Source of the DNA: Lysobacter sp. A03
GTDB lineage: Bacteria; Pseudomonadota; Gammaproteobacteria; Xanthomonadales; Xanthomonadaceae
Direction of reading: 5' to 3'
Length of the DNA stretch: 59,667 bases
Assembly (NCBI RefSeq): GCF_000855665.1
Contig: NZ_JXSS01000097.1
Location: forward strand, 1-59,667
Part shown: positions 34,818-43,990 of the stretch, one piece after another
How positions within the stretch are numbered: position 1 is the first letter of the stretch
How the letters are laid out: each line of letters begins with the position of its first letter
Notes under the pieces: generated by a model
Databases searched by the model: none
Seen by the model: the letters and a program-made list of their open reading frames with translations, nothing else
Told to the model about the DNA's origin: nothing
Position numbers and translations under genes: made by a program

Positions 34818-36632
34818 ATGTCTACCGATTCTTCCGGCCGCCCTCCGGCGGTGCCCTCCCGACGACGTTTCGTCACCGGCCTGGCCGCTGGCGGCCTCGC
34901 TGCGGGCATGGGCATCTGGCGCTTGCCTGCACTCGCCGCGACGGGGCAGACACCGACCCTGCAGACCCTGAGCGGCACCGATTTCGACCTGTCCATTGGC
35001 GGCTCGATGGTCAACTTCACCGGCAGCGCGCGACCGGCTGTCACGGTCAATGGCTCGCTGCCCTCCCCGCTTCTGCGCTGGCGCGAGGGCGACACGGTCA
35101 CCCTTCGCGTGGCCAACCGGCTGCGCGATGCGTATTCGTCCATCCACTGGCATGGCCTCCTGCTGCCGGCCAACATGGACGGCGTTCCCGGAATGAGCTT
35201 CGACGGCATCGCGCCGGGAGAGACCTATACCTACAGGTTCCATCTGCAGCAGGCCGGTACCTACTGGTACCACAGCCACTCGATGTTCCAGGAACAGGCG
35301 GGCCTGTACGGCCCGATCATCATTGAGCCGCGTGCTCCGGCGCCCTATCACTACGATCGCGAGCATGTGGTGCTGCTGTCGGACTGGACCGATATGGACC
35401 CGATCGCGCTGTTCCGGCGCATGAAAAAGGACTCCAGCTTCGACAACTACTATCAGCGCACCGTCGGCGATTTTGCCCGCGACATACGCGAGGACGGCCT
35501 GTCGGCGACGCTGCAGGACCGCAAGATGTGGGGGCAGATGCGGATGACGCCGTCCGACATCTCCGACATCAACGGTCACACCTACACCTTTCTGATGAAC
35601 GGCACGGCGCCGTCGGGCAACTGGACCGGCCTGTTCAAACCGGGCGAAAAAGTCCTGCTGCGCTTCATCAACGGCTCGGCGATGACCTATTTCGACGTGC
35701 GCATACCCGGCCTGAAGATGACCGTGGTCGCCGCCGACGGACAGTACATCCACCCGGTTTCGGTCGACGAGTTCCGCATTGCTGTGGCCGAAACCTTCGA
35801 CGTGCTGGTCGAGCCCGCCGGTGCGGACGCGTTTGTGATCTTCGCCCAGGACATGGGCCGTACCGGCTACGCCCGCGGCACGCTGGCCGTGCACCAGGGC
35901 CTGCAGCCGCCGGTGCCCCCGCTGGATCCCCGGCCGCTGTTGACCATGGACGACATGGGACACGGCGGGATGGATCACGGCAGCATGAGCCACGGCAGTG
36001 GCAACGCGAGTGCAAGTGCGAGCCCTGCCGATGGCGGGCACGCTGGCATGGACCACTCGGGCCACGACATGACGACAATGACCGGAATGGATCACCCGGA
36101 CGGCGGCATGCAGCAACACCCTGCCAGCGAAAGCGGCAACCCGCTGGTGGACATGCAGGCGATGTCGCTGGCGCCCAGGCTTGACGATCCCGGCATCGGC
36201 CTGCGTGACAACGGCCGCAAGGTCCTGACCTACGCTGCCATGAAAAGCCTGTTCGACGATCCCGACGGCCGCGAACCCGGCCGCGAGGTCGAGCTGCACC
36301 TGACCGGCCACATGGAGAAGTTCGCGTGGTCGTTCGACGGCCTCAAGTTCACGGATGTCGAACCGCTGCGGCTCAACTACGGGGAGCGCCTGCGCATCGT
36401 GCTGGTCAACGACACGATGATGGGACACCCGATCCACCTGCACGGCATGTGGAGCGATCTGGAGGACGAGAACGGCGACTTCCACCTGCGCAAGCACACG
36501 ATCGACATCCCGCCCGGCACCAAACGCAGCTACCGCGTCCGCGCCGATGCGCTCGGTCGCTGGGCGTACCACTGCCACCTGCTGTACCACATGGAAGCCG
36601 GGATGATGCGCGAAGTGAGGGTGGAAGAATGA
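34818..36632 (+). CDS. copA: periplasmic copper-resistance multicopper oxidase (CopA/PcoA family)
   Basis: 604 residues from the ATG at 34818 (GGAG upstream). A twin-arginine signal (SRRRFVTGLAAGGLAAG) sends the folded protein to the periplasm. Copper ligands appear in order: HWHG (about 113), WYHSHS (about 152), HPIHLHG and YHCHLLYHMEAGM near the C-terminus, the last with the type 1 axial Met. A Met/His-rich insert of about 55 residues (about 375-435, MGHGGMDHGSMSHGSG then a Ser/Ala spacer) lies before the last cupredoxin domain and probably binds copper. It oxidises Cu(I) and sequesters copper with CopB. Its stop overlaps the copB start (ATGA). Confidence 0.96.
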   Translation: MSTDSSGRPPAVPSRRRFVTGLAAGGLAAGMGIWRLPALAATGQTPTLQTLSGTDFDLSIGGSMVNFTGSARPAVTVNGSLPSPLLRWREGDTVTLRVANRLRDAYSSIHWHGLLLPANMDGVPGMSFDGIAPGETYTYRFHLQQAGTYWYHSHSMFQEQAGLYGPIIIEPRAPAPYHYDREHVVLLSDWTDMDPIALFRRMKKDSSFDNYYQRTVGDFARDIREDGLSATLQDRKMWGQMRMTPSDISDINGHTYTFLMNGTAPSGNWTGLFKPGEKVLLRFINGSAMTYFDVRIPGLKMTVVAADGQYIHPVSVDEFRIAVAETFDVLVEPAGADAFVIFAQDMGRTGYARGTLAVHQGLQPPVPPLDPRPLLTMDDMGHGGMDHGSMSHGSGNASASASPADGGHAGMDHSGHDMTTMTGMDHPDGGMQQHPASESGNPLVDMQAMSLAPRLDDPGIGLRDNGRKVLTYAAMKSLFDDPDGREPGREVELHLTGHMEKFAWSFDGLKFTDVEPLRLNYGERLRIVLVNDTMMGHPIHLHGMWSDLEDENGDFHLRKHTIDIPPGTKRSYRVRADALGRWAYHCHLLYHMEAGMMREVRVEE

Positions 36633-37516
36633 GCCGCATGAATCTTCCCGCCACGGCGTTGGCGTTCGCGCTGGGTCTGATACTGCACGGCGCTGCCCTC
36701 GCCCAGGACCATAAGGGGCACGGCGAAATGGCGCATGGCGCGACGGGCCATGGCGCAATGGATCACCCACCCATGGGACATGGCACGCCAGCGGCCACCG
36801 GCGAACCGATCACACCCATTCCCGCAGTGACACCGGCTGATCGCGCGGCGGCGTTCCCGGTCTTGCACCGGCACATGGAACACGCCCCGGAGATCAACAG
36901 CTACGTCGTTTTCAACCGTCTGGAGGTCTGGGACGCCAAGCCCGGTTCCGGCCAAGCCTGGGAAGGCCGGGCCTGGATCGGCAGTGACCTCAACCGCCTC
37001 TGGCTGCGCACCGAAGGTGAACGCACTGGCGGCAAGACCGAGGCCGCGGACCTGGAGGTTTTCTACGGTCGCAGCGTCTCCACCTGGTGGGATGTTCTGG
37101 CGGGCATCAAGCACGACTTCAACCCGGGCGATTCCCAGACCTGGGCCGCCTTCGGTCTGCAGGGCCTGGCGCCGATGAAATTTGACGTGTCGGCCACCGC
37201 TTACATCGGCGAATCCGGCCAGACCGCGGCGAACGTGGAGGCCGAGTACGAACTGCTGCTGACCAACCGCTTGATCCTGCAGCCGCTGGTCGAGATCACC
37301 GCGTACGGCAAGGACGATCCGCAGCGCGGCGTCGGGTCTGGCTTCAGCTCGATGGAGGCTGGCATCCGCGTGCGCTACGAGATCAACCGCAGGTTCGCCC
37401 CGTATGTCGGCATCGTCCACGAACGCACGTTCGGCAACACCGCTGACTTCCGCCGCGCCGATGGCGAAGACACCCGCGACACCCGCCTGGTGGCGGGCGT
37501 GCGCATCTGGTTCTAG
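36629..37516 (+). CDS. copB: copper resistance outer-membrane protein CopB/PcoB
   Basis: 295 residues from the ATG at 36629. A signal peptide (ATALAFALGLILHGAALAQ) is followed by a His/Met-rich region (GHGEMAHGATGHGAMDHPPMGHG) and a CopB beta-barrel (about 95-295): WDAKPGSGQAWEGRAWIGSDLNRLWLRTEGE, VEAEYELLLTNRLILQP, ending in GVRIWF with an aromatic last residue. The His-rich head is short compared with plant-pathogen CopB proteins. It works with CopA in copper sequestration or export across the outer membrane. The DUF411 gene follows after 15 bases. Confidence 0.95.
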   Translation: MSRMNLPATALAFALGLILHGAALAQDHKGHGEMAHGATGHGAMDHPPMGHGTPAATGEPITPIPAVTPADRAAAFPVLHRHMEHAPEINSYVVFNRLEVWDAKPGSGQAWEGRAWIGSDLNRLWLRTEGERTGGKTEAADLEVFYGRSVSTWWDVLAGIKHDFNPGDSQTWAAFGLQGLAPMKFDVSATAYIGESGQTAANVEAEYELLLTNRLILQPLVEITAYGKDDPQRGVGSGFSSMEAGIRVRYEINRRFAPYVGIVHERTFGNTADFRRADGEDTRDTRLVAGVRIWF

Positions 37517-37531
37517 AACGGAGCAACACCG

Positions 37532-38077
37532 ATGAAACGCAATCGTCTCGTTTTACTGACCCTCGCGCTCGCCTCGGCGCATGCCCTCACAGCGTGCGCC
37601 GCGGCGCCGGACGACAATCCCGCGATGGCCCCTGCAGCGACACCCGCAAGCCCATCGCAAACCGCCGTCCACACTCCGGTCCCCGACGGGTCCACGTTGC
37701 CGCTGATGGTCGTCAGCAAGAGCGCGAGTTGCGGCTGTTGCCACCTGTGGGTGGAACATATGCAGAAAGCAGGCTTCGAGGTCGAGGTCGTGAATACCGA
37801 AGAGCTCAATCCCATCAAGCAGCGCGTGGGCGTGCCGTACGGCAAGGGCTCTTGCCACACCGCGGAAGTGGGCGGCTACTTTGTCGAGGGCCACGTGCCC
37901 GCTGCTGACATCAAACGCCTTCTCGCCGAGCGTCCCGATGCCAAGGGGCTGGTCGTACCCGGCATGCCGGCCGGCTCACCGGGCATGGAGCTTCCCGACG
38001 GACGTGTGCAGCCCTATGTCGTCGAGCTGGTCGCCAACGACGGCACTACTTCGGAGTTTGCCCGCCACGGGGATTGA
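37532..38077 (+). CDS. DUF411 metal-binding lipoprotein
   Basis: 181 residues. A lipoprotein-like signal (HALTACAAAP) is followed by a Pro/Ala linker and a DUF411 domain from about residue 55: VVSKSASCGCCHLWVEHMQKAGFEV (Cys-Gly-Cys-Cys), GVPYGKGSCHTAEVGGYFVEGHVPA and IKRLLAERPDAKGLVVPGMPAGSPGME. The thioredoxin-like fold with four Cys suggests copper binding or transfer in the periplasm. DUF411 genes regularly sit with copAB or Cu ATPases. Here it lies between copB and the P-type ATPase (63 bases to the latter). Confidence 0.9.
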   Translation: MKRNRLVLLTLALASAHALTACAAAPDDNPAMAPAATPASPSQTAVHTPVPDGSTLPLMVVSKSASCGCCHLWVEHMQKAGFEVEVVNTEELNPIKQRVGVPYGKGSCHTAEVGGYFVEGHVPAADIKRLLAERPDAKGLVVPGMPAGSPGMELPDGRVQPYVVELVANDGTTSEFARHGD

Positions 38078-38140
38078 GCAACCCAGCACGCTCAGCGCCC
38101 CACACCAAGCCATCGCCATCGCCGCCCTCGGGAGGGACCC

Positions 38141-40462
38141 ATGAACAACCCCAACCACCACAAGGACTCCGCCGAAGGGAGCGCCGTCACCGATCCGGTT
38201 TGTGGCATGCAGGTCGATCCGGAGGCGACCGAGCACCACGCCGAGCACGAAGGAACGACCCACCACTTCTGCTCAGCCCGCTGCCGCGAGCGCTTCGTCG
38301 CGGATCCTGCCCGATATCTTGACCCGCAAGCCGAAGAAGTTGCCCCGGCGGCTCCCGAAGGGGCGATCTACACCTGCCCCATGCATCCGGAGATCCGTCA
38401 GGAAGGACCGGGCACGTGCCCGATCTGCGGCATGGCGCTGGAACCGGAAATGCCGGGTCTGGACGATGAGGAAAATCCGGAGCTGCGTGATTTCAGCCGA
38501 CGCTTCTGGTGGACCCTGCCGCTTTCGGTCGTGGTGATGGTGCTGGCAATGTTTGGCCACCGCTTCCCCGCATTGTCGGTGGAGACGCGCACCTGGATCG
38601 AATTCGCATTGACCCTGCCGGTGGTGCTGTGGGCGGGTGCGCCGTTCTTCGTGCGCGGGGTGCAGTCGGTCCGCAACCGCAGCCCCAACATGTGGACGCT
38701 GATCAGCATGGGCGTCGGCGCGGCGTTCGGCTACAGCGTGGTTGCCACGCTTGCACCCGACCTGTTCCCGGAATCGTTCCATGAGCACGGCCGGGTCGGG
38801 GTCTATTTCGAAGCCGCATCGATGATCATCTCGCTGACCCTGCTTGGCCAGATGCTAGAGCTGCGCGCCCGGTCCAAGACCTCCACTGCGCTGAAGGCAC
38901 TGCTGGGTCTGGCCCCAAAGACCGCGCGCCGGCTGAATGATGACGGCAGCGAGGAGGATGTCGAGCTCAGCCATGTGCATGTAGGGGATCGGCTGCGGGT
39001 TCGCCCGGGCGAGAAGGTGCCGGTGGACGGCGAGGTTATCGAAGGCAGCTCCAACGTCGACGAGTCGATGCTCACCGGCGAGCCCATCCCGATCGAGAAG
39101 AGCCCCGGTTCCAACGTCATCGGCGCCACGCTCAACGGCAGCGGTGCATTGGTGATCCGGGCAGAAAAAGTGGGCTCGGCCACGGTCCTTTCGCAGATCG
39201 TGCAACTGGTCTCGCAGGCGCAGCGCTCGCGCGCGCCGATGCAGCGCATGGCCGACAAGGTGTCGTTCTGGTTCGTGCTGGCGGTCATCGCGATAGCCAT
39301 TGCCACGTTCATTGTCTGGGGGTTTTTCGGCCCCGAGCCGTCGTGGACCTTTGCGATCGTCAACTCGATCTCGGTGCTGATCATCGCCTGTCCCTGCGCC
39401 CTGGGGCTGGCGACACCGATGTCGATCATGGTGGCCACCGGCCGTGCCGCCGGGGAAGGCGTCCTGTTCCGCGATGCGGAAGCCATCGAGAACCTGCGCA
39501 AGATCGACATCCTCATCGTCGACAAGACCGGAACCCTGACCGAGGGGCGCCCGGCGTTCCACTCCACACTGGCCGCGGAAGGCTTCACCGGCGACGAAGT
39601 GCTGCATCTTGCCGCCAGCCTCGACCAGGGCAGCGAGCATCCTCTGGCGGATGCCATCGTCGCCGAGGCACGCCGGCGCGACATGACGCTGGAAACGCCG
39701 GAGGAGTTCGAGTCATCCACCGGTATCGGCGTACGCGGCAAGGTCGGTGGCGCCACGTTGGCGATCGGTAATACCGCGTTGATGGAGGAGGTCGGCGTGG
39801 ATGCGTCGGTTCTCGCCGAACCGGCCGAAGAATTACGCCGGGAGGGCGCCAGCGTCATGTACCTGGCGGTCGACGGCGTCCTGGCCGGCCTGCTGGCGGT
39901 GTCCGACCCGATCAAGGCGACCACCGCCGATGCGATCAAATCGCTGCACGAGGCGGGCCTGAAAATCGTGATGGCTACCGGAGATGGCGTCACCACGGCC
40001 AAGGCGGTGGCGGAGACGCTCGGCATCGACGAGGTACACGGGGAGGTCCGCCCGCAGGACAAGATCGAACTGGTGCAGAAGCTGCAAGCCGAAGGCCGCA
40101 AGGTGGCGATGGCCGGTGACGGCATCAACGATGCCCCTGCCCTCGCCGGCGCGGATGTCGGCATCGCAATGGGCACCGGAACGGACGTGGCGATGTCCAG
40201 CGCGCAGGTCACCCTGGTGAAAGGCGACCTTCGCGGCATCACCCGTGCGCTCGCGATCTCCAGGGACACCGTTGCCAACATGAAGCAGAACCTGGGCTTT
40301 GCGTTCCTCTACAACGCCATGGGCGTGCCGATCGCGGCGGGCGTGCTGTATCCGTTCACGGGCCTGCTGCTGAGTCCGATGATCGCCGCGCTGGCGATGA
40401 GCCTGAGCTCGGTGTCGGTCGTTGCCAACGCGCTGCGGCTGGGCACCAAGCGGAAAACGTGA
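38141..40462 (+). CDS. copper-exporting P1B-type ATPase with N-terminal YHS and heavy-metal-binding domains
   Basis: 773 residues. A YHS domain (about 13-62, DPVCGMQV and [10 protein letters not shown]) and a short heavy-metal-binding domain (about 80-108, [22 protein letters not shown]) replace the usual HMA (GMxCxxC) domains. The P-type core has the CPC metal site (Cys417-Pro-Cys419 in [12 protein letters not shown]), the phosphorylation site Asp461 (DKTGTLTEG), HP in [10 protein letters not shown] and the [20 protein letters not shown] hinge. It should pump Cu(I) from the cytoplasm. It is the fifth gene of the cop operon; the next gene starts 72 bases on. Confidence 0.96.
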   Translation: MNNPNHHKDSAEGSAVTDPVCGMQVDPEATEHHAEHEGTTHHFCSARCRERFVADPARYLDPQAEEVAPAAPEGAIYTCPMHPEIRQEGPGTCPICGMALEPEMPGLDDEENPELRDFSRRFWWTLPLSVVVMVLAMFGHRFPALSVETRTWIEFALTLPVVLWAGAPFFVRGVQSVRNRSPNMWTLISMGVGAAFGYSVVATLAPDLFPESFHEHGRVGVYFEAASMIISLTLLGQMLELRARSKTSTALKALLGLAPKTARRLNDDGSEEDVELSHVHVGDRLRVRPGEKVPVDGEVIEGSSNVDESMLTGEPIPIEKSPGSNVIGATLNGSGALVIRAEKVGSATVLSQIVQLVSQAQRSRAPMQRMADKVSFWFVLAVIAIAIATFIVWGFFGPEPSWTFAIVNSISVLIIACPCALGLATPMSIMVATGRAAGEGVLFRDAEAIENLRKIDILIVDKTGTLTEGRPAFHSTLAAEGFTGDEVLHLAASLDQGSEHPLADAIVAEARRRDMTLETPEEFESSTGIGVRGKVGGATLAIGNTALMEEVGVDASVLAEPAEELRREGASVMYLAVDGVLAGLLAVSDPIKATTADAIKSLHEAGLKIVMATGDGVTTAKAVAETLGIDEVHGEVRPQDKIELVQKLQAEGRKVAMAGDGINDAPALAGADVGIAMGTGTDVAMSSAQVTLVKGDLRGITRALAISRDTVANMKQNLGFAFLYNAMGVPIAAGVLYPFTGLLLSPMIAALAMSLSSVSVVANALRLGTKRKT

Positions 40463-40534
40463 ACTGCACGACGCATCTTGGAATGACCTGAATCAAGGCA
40501 ACCCGATACCGGAGCGCCTAATTTGGATAAATAA

Positions 40535-40927
40535 ATGAAACCGTCACGCCACCAACGCCTGCACAACCGGATCACGATCCTCACGATCGTGGCGTTGCTG
40601 TGGTCGCAGTTCGCGCTGGCGGGGCATCCAGCCGCGTCGATGGCGTTCGCGTCAATGGATGCCGGGGCGACCACCGGCTTGCAGCACGGTTGTCAGCACC
40701 CGACGTCTTCAGACGAGATGGCGGTCTGCGTTGCCCACTGCACCCAGGGCGACCAAAGCCGCGATGCCGGTCGCATACCGCCGGTTCCCGCCTCCCTGCC
40801 GGCGCCGGTGTACTCGTTGGCATGGATTGCCGCGCCGGTGGACAGCACAGTCACCTACCGCGCCACACCCCTCGCGGTGGGATGGCATCGACCGACCCTG
40901 CACCCCGCCAGCATCCTGCTGATCTGA
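40535..40927 (+). CDS. short secreted Cys/His protein heading the RND efflux genes (CzcI-like position)
   Basis: 130 residues. An N-terminal hydrophobic segment (ITILTIVALLWSQFALAG) is followed by HGCQHPTSSDEMAVCVAHCTQG with Cys and His that could bind copper, then a Pro-rich part and a hydrophobic C-terminus (WHRPTLHPASILLI). I do not recognise the family. It takes the place of czcI or CopL as the first gene before a TolC-MFP-RND set, and like copL it is followed by a 132-base C-rich gap with a hairpin. It lacks the RPPIG end; the nearest resemblance is YRATP and WHRP. It has no clear ribosome site. Confidence 0.6.
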   Translation: MKPSRHQRLHNRITILTIVALLWSQFALAGHPAASMAFASMDAGATTGLQHGCQHPTSSDEMAVCVAHCTQGDQSRDAGRIPPVPASLPAPVYSLAWIAAPVDSTVTYRATPLAVGWHRPTLHPASILLI

Positions 40928-41021
40928 TTGCCGACCGAGGTCCGTCGGGCGCTCCGCTGCGCCTGACTTCACTTCCGTCGGCGCATCCGTCTTCGCACGG
41001 CATGTCGCCTCCGCAGCAGTA

Positions 41022-41042
41022 CCGCCGTCTCGCCGACGGCGG
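41022..41042 (+). promoter_or_regulatory. hairpin before the TolC-like gene
   Basis: CCGCCGTC pairs perfectly with GACGGCGG across a TCGCC loop, 17 bases before the next start codon. It may occlude the ribosome site or act in attenuation; there is no T run, so it is not an intrinsic terminator. Confidence 0.45.
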
Positions 41043-41059
41043 CCTGGCAAGGCAGAGAC

Positions 41060-42421
41060 ATGACTTATTCCGATCTTCATCCCGGTTGCGTCCCGCCATT
41101 GGCGTGGTCGTCGTGGCGCACCCATGCACCATCTGGCACGCCTTCCCGGCGACGGCATCAGTTGAGATCGCTGATACTGGGTATTGCCTTGGCACTGGTA
41201 CTCACGGGGTATGCTGCCGATGCCCTCGCAGCGGAGCTGGATCCCGGAGCCGATGTCGCCTCGATCCGTAACTGGTTGGTCGAGAATAATCCGCGATTGC
41301 GGGCGCTCCAGACCGAGGCCGAAGCTGCCGACGCGATGATCTATCCCGCCGGCGCCTTGCCCGACCCGATGGCAAAGGTGGAATGGCAGGGTATCGACCC
41401 CGACCACCCGAACGTGCTTCCGGCGAACGTGGGAGCCACCGACTACATGCTGCAGCAGAGATTCCCGCTCTGGGGCAAGCGGGAGCTGGCACGCGAGGTC
41501 GCGCGCGAACAGGCCCGTGCAAGCGCCTACGAGCACGACGCGGTAGCGCTGGACCTGCTGGCAGACGCCGAAGATGCGTACGTGCGCTATTGGCACGCTC
41601 GCGAGGCCATCGCGGTCATTGACCGATTGATCGGACTGCTGGAACAGGTGGAGGAAATCGCCGGCGTCCGTTACGCCCTGGGCATGGCCGCCCAGCAGGA
41701 TTCCATCCGCGCCCAGGTGGAACGCACCTCCATGCAACGGCAACGCATCGAGCGCCAGGCACTTCGGCGCGTAGCCGTCTCCACGTTGAACACACTGCTT
41801 GGCCGCCGCGCGGACGCCCCACTGGCCGAGCCTGAGGCACCTCCCGCGCTGGCCGTCGGGCAGAGCCTGTTTGAGGCTACCCGCCAGCGGATTGCCACCG
41901 GCAACCACCCTGCCCTGCAAGCCAGCTCCGCATTGGCCACGGCCGCCAATCGCCGCGCCGAACTGGAACGGCGCAACCGGTTTCCCGACGTCACCCTCGG
42001 AGTTGGCGCCATGCAGGTGGGGAGCCGTGTTGACAGCTACTCGTTGATGCTGGAGGTGGAAATCCCGTTCCAGCAACGCGCCCGGCGTGGCCGGGAACGC
42101 GCATCGCGCCTGCTGGAAGAGGCCGCGTTGACCCGCACCGATGCCGCGCGCGACGAGTTGGAGGGCCGCCTTGGAAGCGTCTGGGGCCGTTGGCAGGGGG
42201 CCCGCGAGCAGCGCGAGCTGATTGAACAGACCCTGTTGCCGCAATCGGAGGCGAACTTCCAATCTGCGTTGGCCAGCTATCAGGTCGGCGAAGTCGATTT
42301 CGCGACCCTGCTGGAAGCCTTGCGCGAATGGCAAGGCGCCGACCTGCTTCGGGTGGATGCCACCCGCGATGAACTTCTGGCCGCCGCCGCCGTGCGCGCC
42401 ATCAGCGGAGACACACAATGA
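41060..42421 (+). CDS. TolC-family outer-membrane efflux protein (CusC/CzcC-like)
   Basis: 453 residues from the ATG at 41060; the first 35 residues are polar and a later start nearer the signal segment (LRSLILGIALALVLTGYAADALAAE) is possible. Long alpha-helical repeats typical of TolC channels follow (LRALQTEAEAADAMIYPAGALPDP, LQQRFPLWGKRELAREVAREQ, FPDVTLGVGAMQ, EIPFQQRARRGRE). It would form the outer-membrane exit duct for the RND pump. Its stop overlaps the start of the adaptor gene (ATGA). Confidence 0.88.
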   Translation: MTYSDLHPGCVPPLAWSSWRTHAPSGTPSRRRHQLRSLILGIALALVLTGYAADALAAELDPGADVASIRNWLVENNPRLRALQTEAEAADAMIYPAGALPDPMAKVEWQGIDPDHPNVLPANVGATDYMLQQRFPLWGKRELAREVAREQARASAYEHDAVALDLLADAEDAYVRYWHAREAIAVIDRLIGLLEQVEEIAGVRYALGMAAQQDSIRAQVERTSMQRQRIERQALRRVAVSTLNTLLGRRADAPLAEPEAPPALAVGQSLFEATRQRIATGNHPALQASSALATAANRRAELERRNRFPDVTLGVGAMQVGSRVDSYSLMLEVEIPFQQRARRGRERASRLLEEAALTRTDAARDELEGRLGSVWGRWQGAREQRELIEQTLLPQSEANFQSALASYQVGEVDFATLLEALREWQGADLLRVDATRDELLAAAAVRAISGDTQ

Positions 42422-43989
42422 AAACTTCCCATTGGTTCATCGGCCTCGCCGTGGTCGTGTTCGCTCTGGCGACCGGCTGGTGGGGCGGCCGCTACTTCCG
42501 ATCCGAAACCCCATCGCAGGCTGCAGCCGACGGTGCGGAGCAGCCGCGCAAGATCCTCTACTACCGCAATCCGATGGGCCTGCCCGACACGTCGCCTGTG
42601 CCGAAGAAGGATTCGATGGGGATGGACTACCTCCCCGTCTATGAGGGCGGCGAAGCGCCCGCCGCGCCGGGAACCGTGGTGCTGTCGCCGGAGAAGATCC
42701 AGAAGCTGGGTGTGCGCACCGAAGCGGTTCGCCTGCACACCCTGTCACCGGACGTTCGCGCCAGTGCCACCGTGCAGGTGGATGAAACCCGGCAGTACGT
42801 GATCGCGCCGAAGTTCGATGGTTGGGTAGAGCAGTTGTATGCCAACCAGACCGGCATGACGGTGCGACGCGGTCAGCCTCTGCTGTCGGTCTACAGCCCT
42901 GAACTGCTGGCAGCACAGAATGAATACCGGGTCGCGGACGACGCCGCGCGAAAGCTTGTCGCCGGCGACAGTGCCAGCGCGGCAACCATGATCCGTCTGC
43001 GCGATGGCGCCCGGCAGCGCCTGAAAAACTGGGGCATCAGTGACCCGCAGTTGGCGACGGGGCGTGGCAAAACCGGCAGTCTGGTGATCCACTCGCCCGC
43101 CAACGCGGTGCTGGTGGAAAAACCGATCGTGCAAGGGGACCGGTTTGCCGCCGGCGACACCATCCTGCGGCTGGCCGACCTGTCAACGGTGTGGTTGATC
43201 GCCGACGTGCCTGCGGCCAGTGCCGGGCGCGTGTCGGTCGCGCAGCAGGCACACTTCACGTCGCCGTCGCTGCCGGGCCGGAGCTTCGACGGTCGGGTCG
43301 ATTTCATCCAGCCCATCATCGACGCTTCCAGCCGCACCCTGGCGGTGCGGGTGGAGTTGCCCAATCCCGACGGCATCCTGCGCCCCGGCCTGTTCGGCGA
43401 TGTCACCCTGAGCCGTGAGAGCACCAACGAGGCGCTTACGGTTGCCCGCTCCGCGGTCCTCGACAGCGGTGTACGACAACTGGTGCTGGTACAGGTCGCA
43501 GAGGGTCGATTCGAACCGCGGACGGTGGTTCTGGGCGAGCGCGCCGGCGACCGGGTCGAGGTGCTCGAAGGACTGCGTGACGGGGAACACGTGGTGGTCT
43601 CGGCCAACTTCCTGATCGATGCCGAGAGCAACCTGCAATCCGCGCTGCAGGCGATGACCGGGTCGGCGCAGGACGCGTCGCATGACCACGGTTCGGCCAG
43701 CGACGCTGCCTCGCCGGGCCCCGCTGCCTCGACCGACCACTCCTCGCACGATGCTGGCGCACCCGAGGCGGACCAGGACGCTTCCGCGATGCCGATGCCG
43801 ATGCCGATACCGACGCCGACGCCGACGCCGACGCCGCCCACCACCCCACCGGGCGATCACGATCATGCGGCCCCGCCGGCGGTCGAACCGGACCACAGCG
43901 GCCACCCGGGAATGACAACGCCCGATCCGATGCCCGAACCCGCAACCGATGCGCACTCTTCCCACGACTCGCACGGGACGGAGCACTGA
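42418..43989 (+). CDS. cusB: RND periplasmic adaptor (CusB-like) with metal-rich C-terminal tail
   Basis: 523 residues. An N-terminal anchor helix (about 6-26) is followed by a heavy-metal-binding segment (YYRNPMGLPDTSPVPKKDSMGMDYLPVY, with CusB-type Met residues), the membrane-fusion barrel and lipoyl parts (PKFDGWVEQLYANQTGMTVRRGQPL, VYSPELLAAQNEY) and a beta-barrel domain (LADLSTVWLIADVP). About 110 C-terminal residues beyond the usual CusB end are His/Asp/Pro-rich and include an (M/I/T)P dipeptide repeat and several HDHG or DHSSHD clusters that could bind copper. The permease gene starts one base after its stop. Confidence 0.92.
   Translation: MKTSHWFIGLAVVVFALATGWWGGRYFRSETPSQAAADGAEQPRKILYYRNPMGLPDTSPVPKKDSMGMDYLPVYEGGEAPAAPGTVVLSPEKIQKLGVRTEAVRLHTLSPDVRASATVQVDETRQYVIAPKFDGWVEQLYANQTGMTVRRGQPLLSVYSPELLAAQNEYRVADDAARKLVAGDSASAATMIRLRDGARQRLKNWGISDPQLATGRGKTGSLVIHSPANAVLVEKPIVQGDRFAAGDTILRLADLSTVWLIADVPAASAGRVSVAQQAHFTSPSLPGRSFDGRVDFIQPIIDASSRTLAVRVELPNPDGILRPGLFGDVTLSRESTNEALTVARSAVLDSGVRQLVLVQVAEGRFEPRTVVLGERAGDRVEVLEGLRDGEHVVVSANFLIDAESNLQSALQAMTGSAQDASHDHGSASDAASPGPAASTDHSSHDAGAPEADQDASAMPMPMPIPTPTPTPTPPTTPPGDHDHAAPPAVEPDHSGHPGMTTPDPMPEPATDAHSSHDSHGTEH
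43788..43835 (+). repeat. eight-copy hexanucleotide tandem repeat inside cusB
   Basis: GATGCC three times, GATACC once, then GACGCC four times. In frame it encodes MPMPMPIPTPTPTPTP. Copy number changes of six bases keep the frame, so the tail length may vary between strains. Confidence 0.9.
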
Positions 43990-43990
43990 C

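Noticed and set aside
34803-36770. 655-residue minus-strand frame opposite copA
   Set aside because: Mirror of the Met/His-rich multicopper oxidase gene; no recognisable domain.
40709-42418. 569-residue minus-strand frame opposite the leader and TolC-like genes
   Set aside because: Antisense to two plus-strand genes with start/stop overlaps; no motif.
43788-43835. Tandem repeat considered as CRISPR-like
   Set aside because: Six-base units without spacers, inside a coding sequence and in frame.
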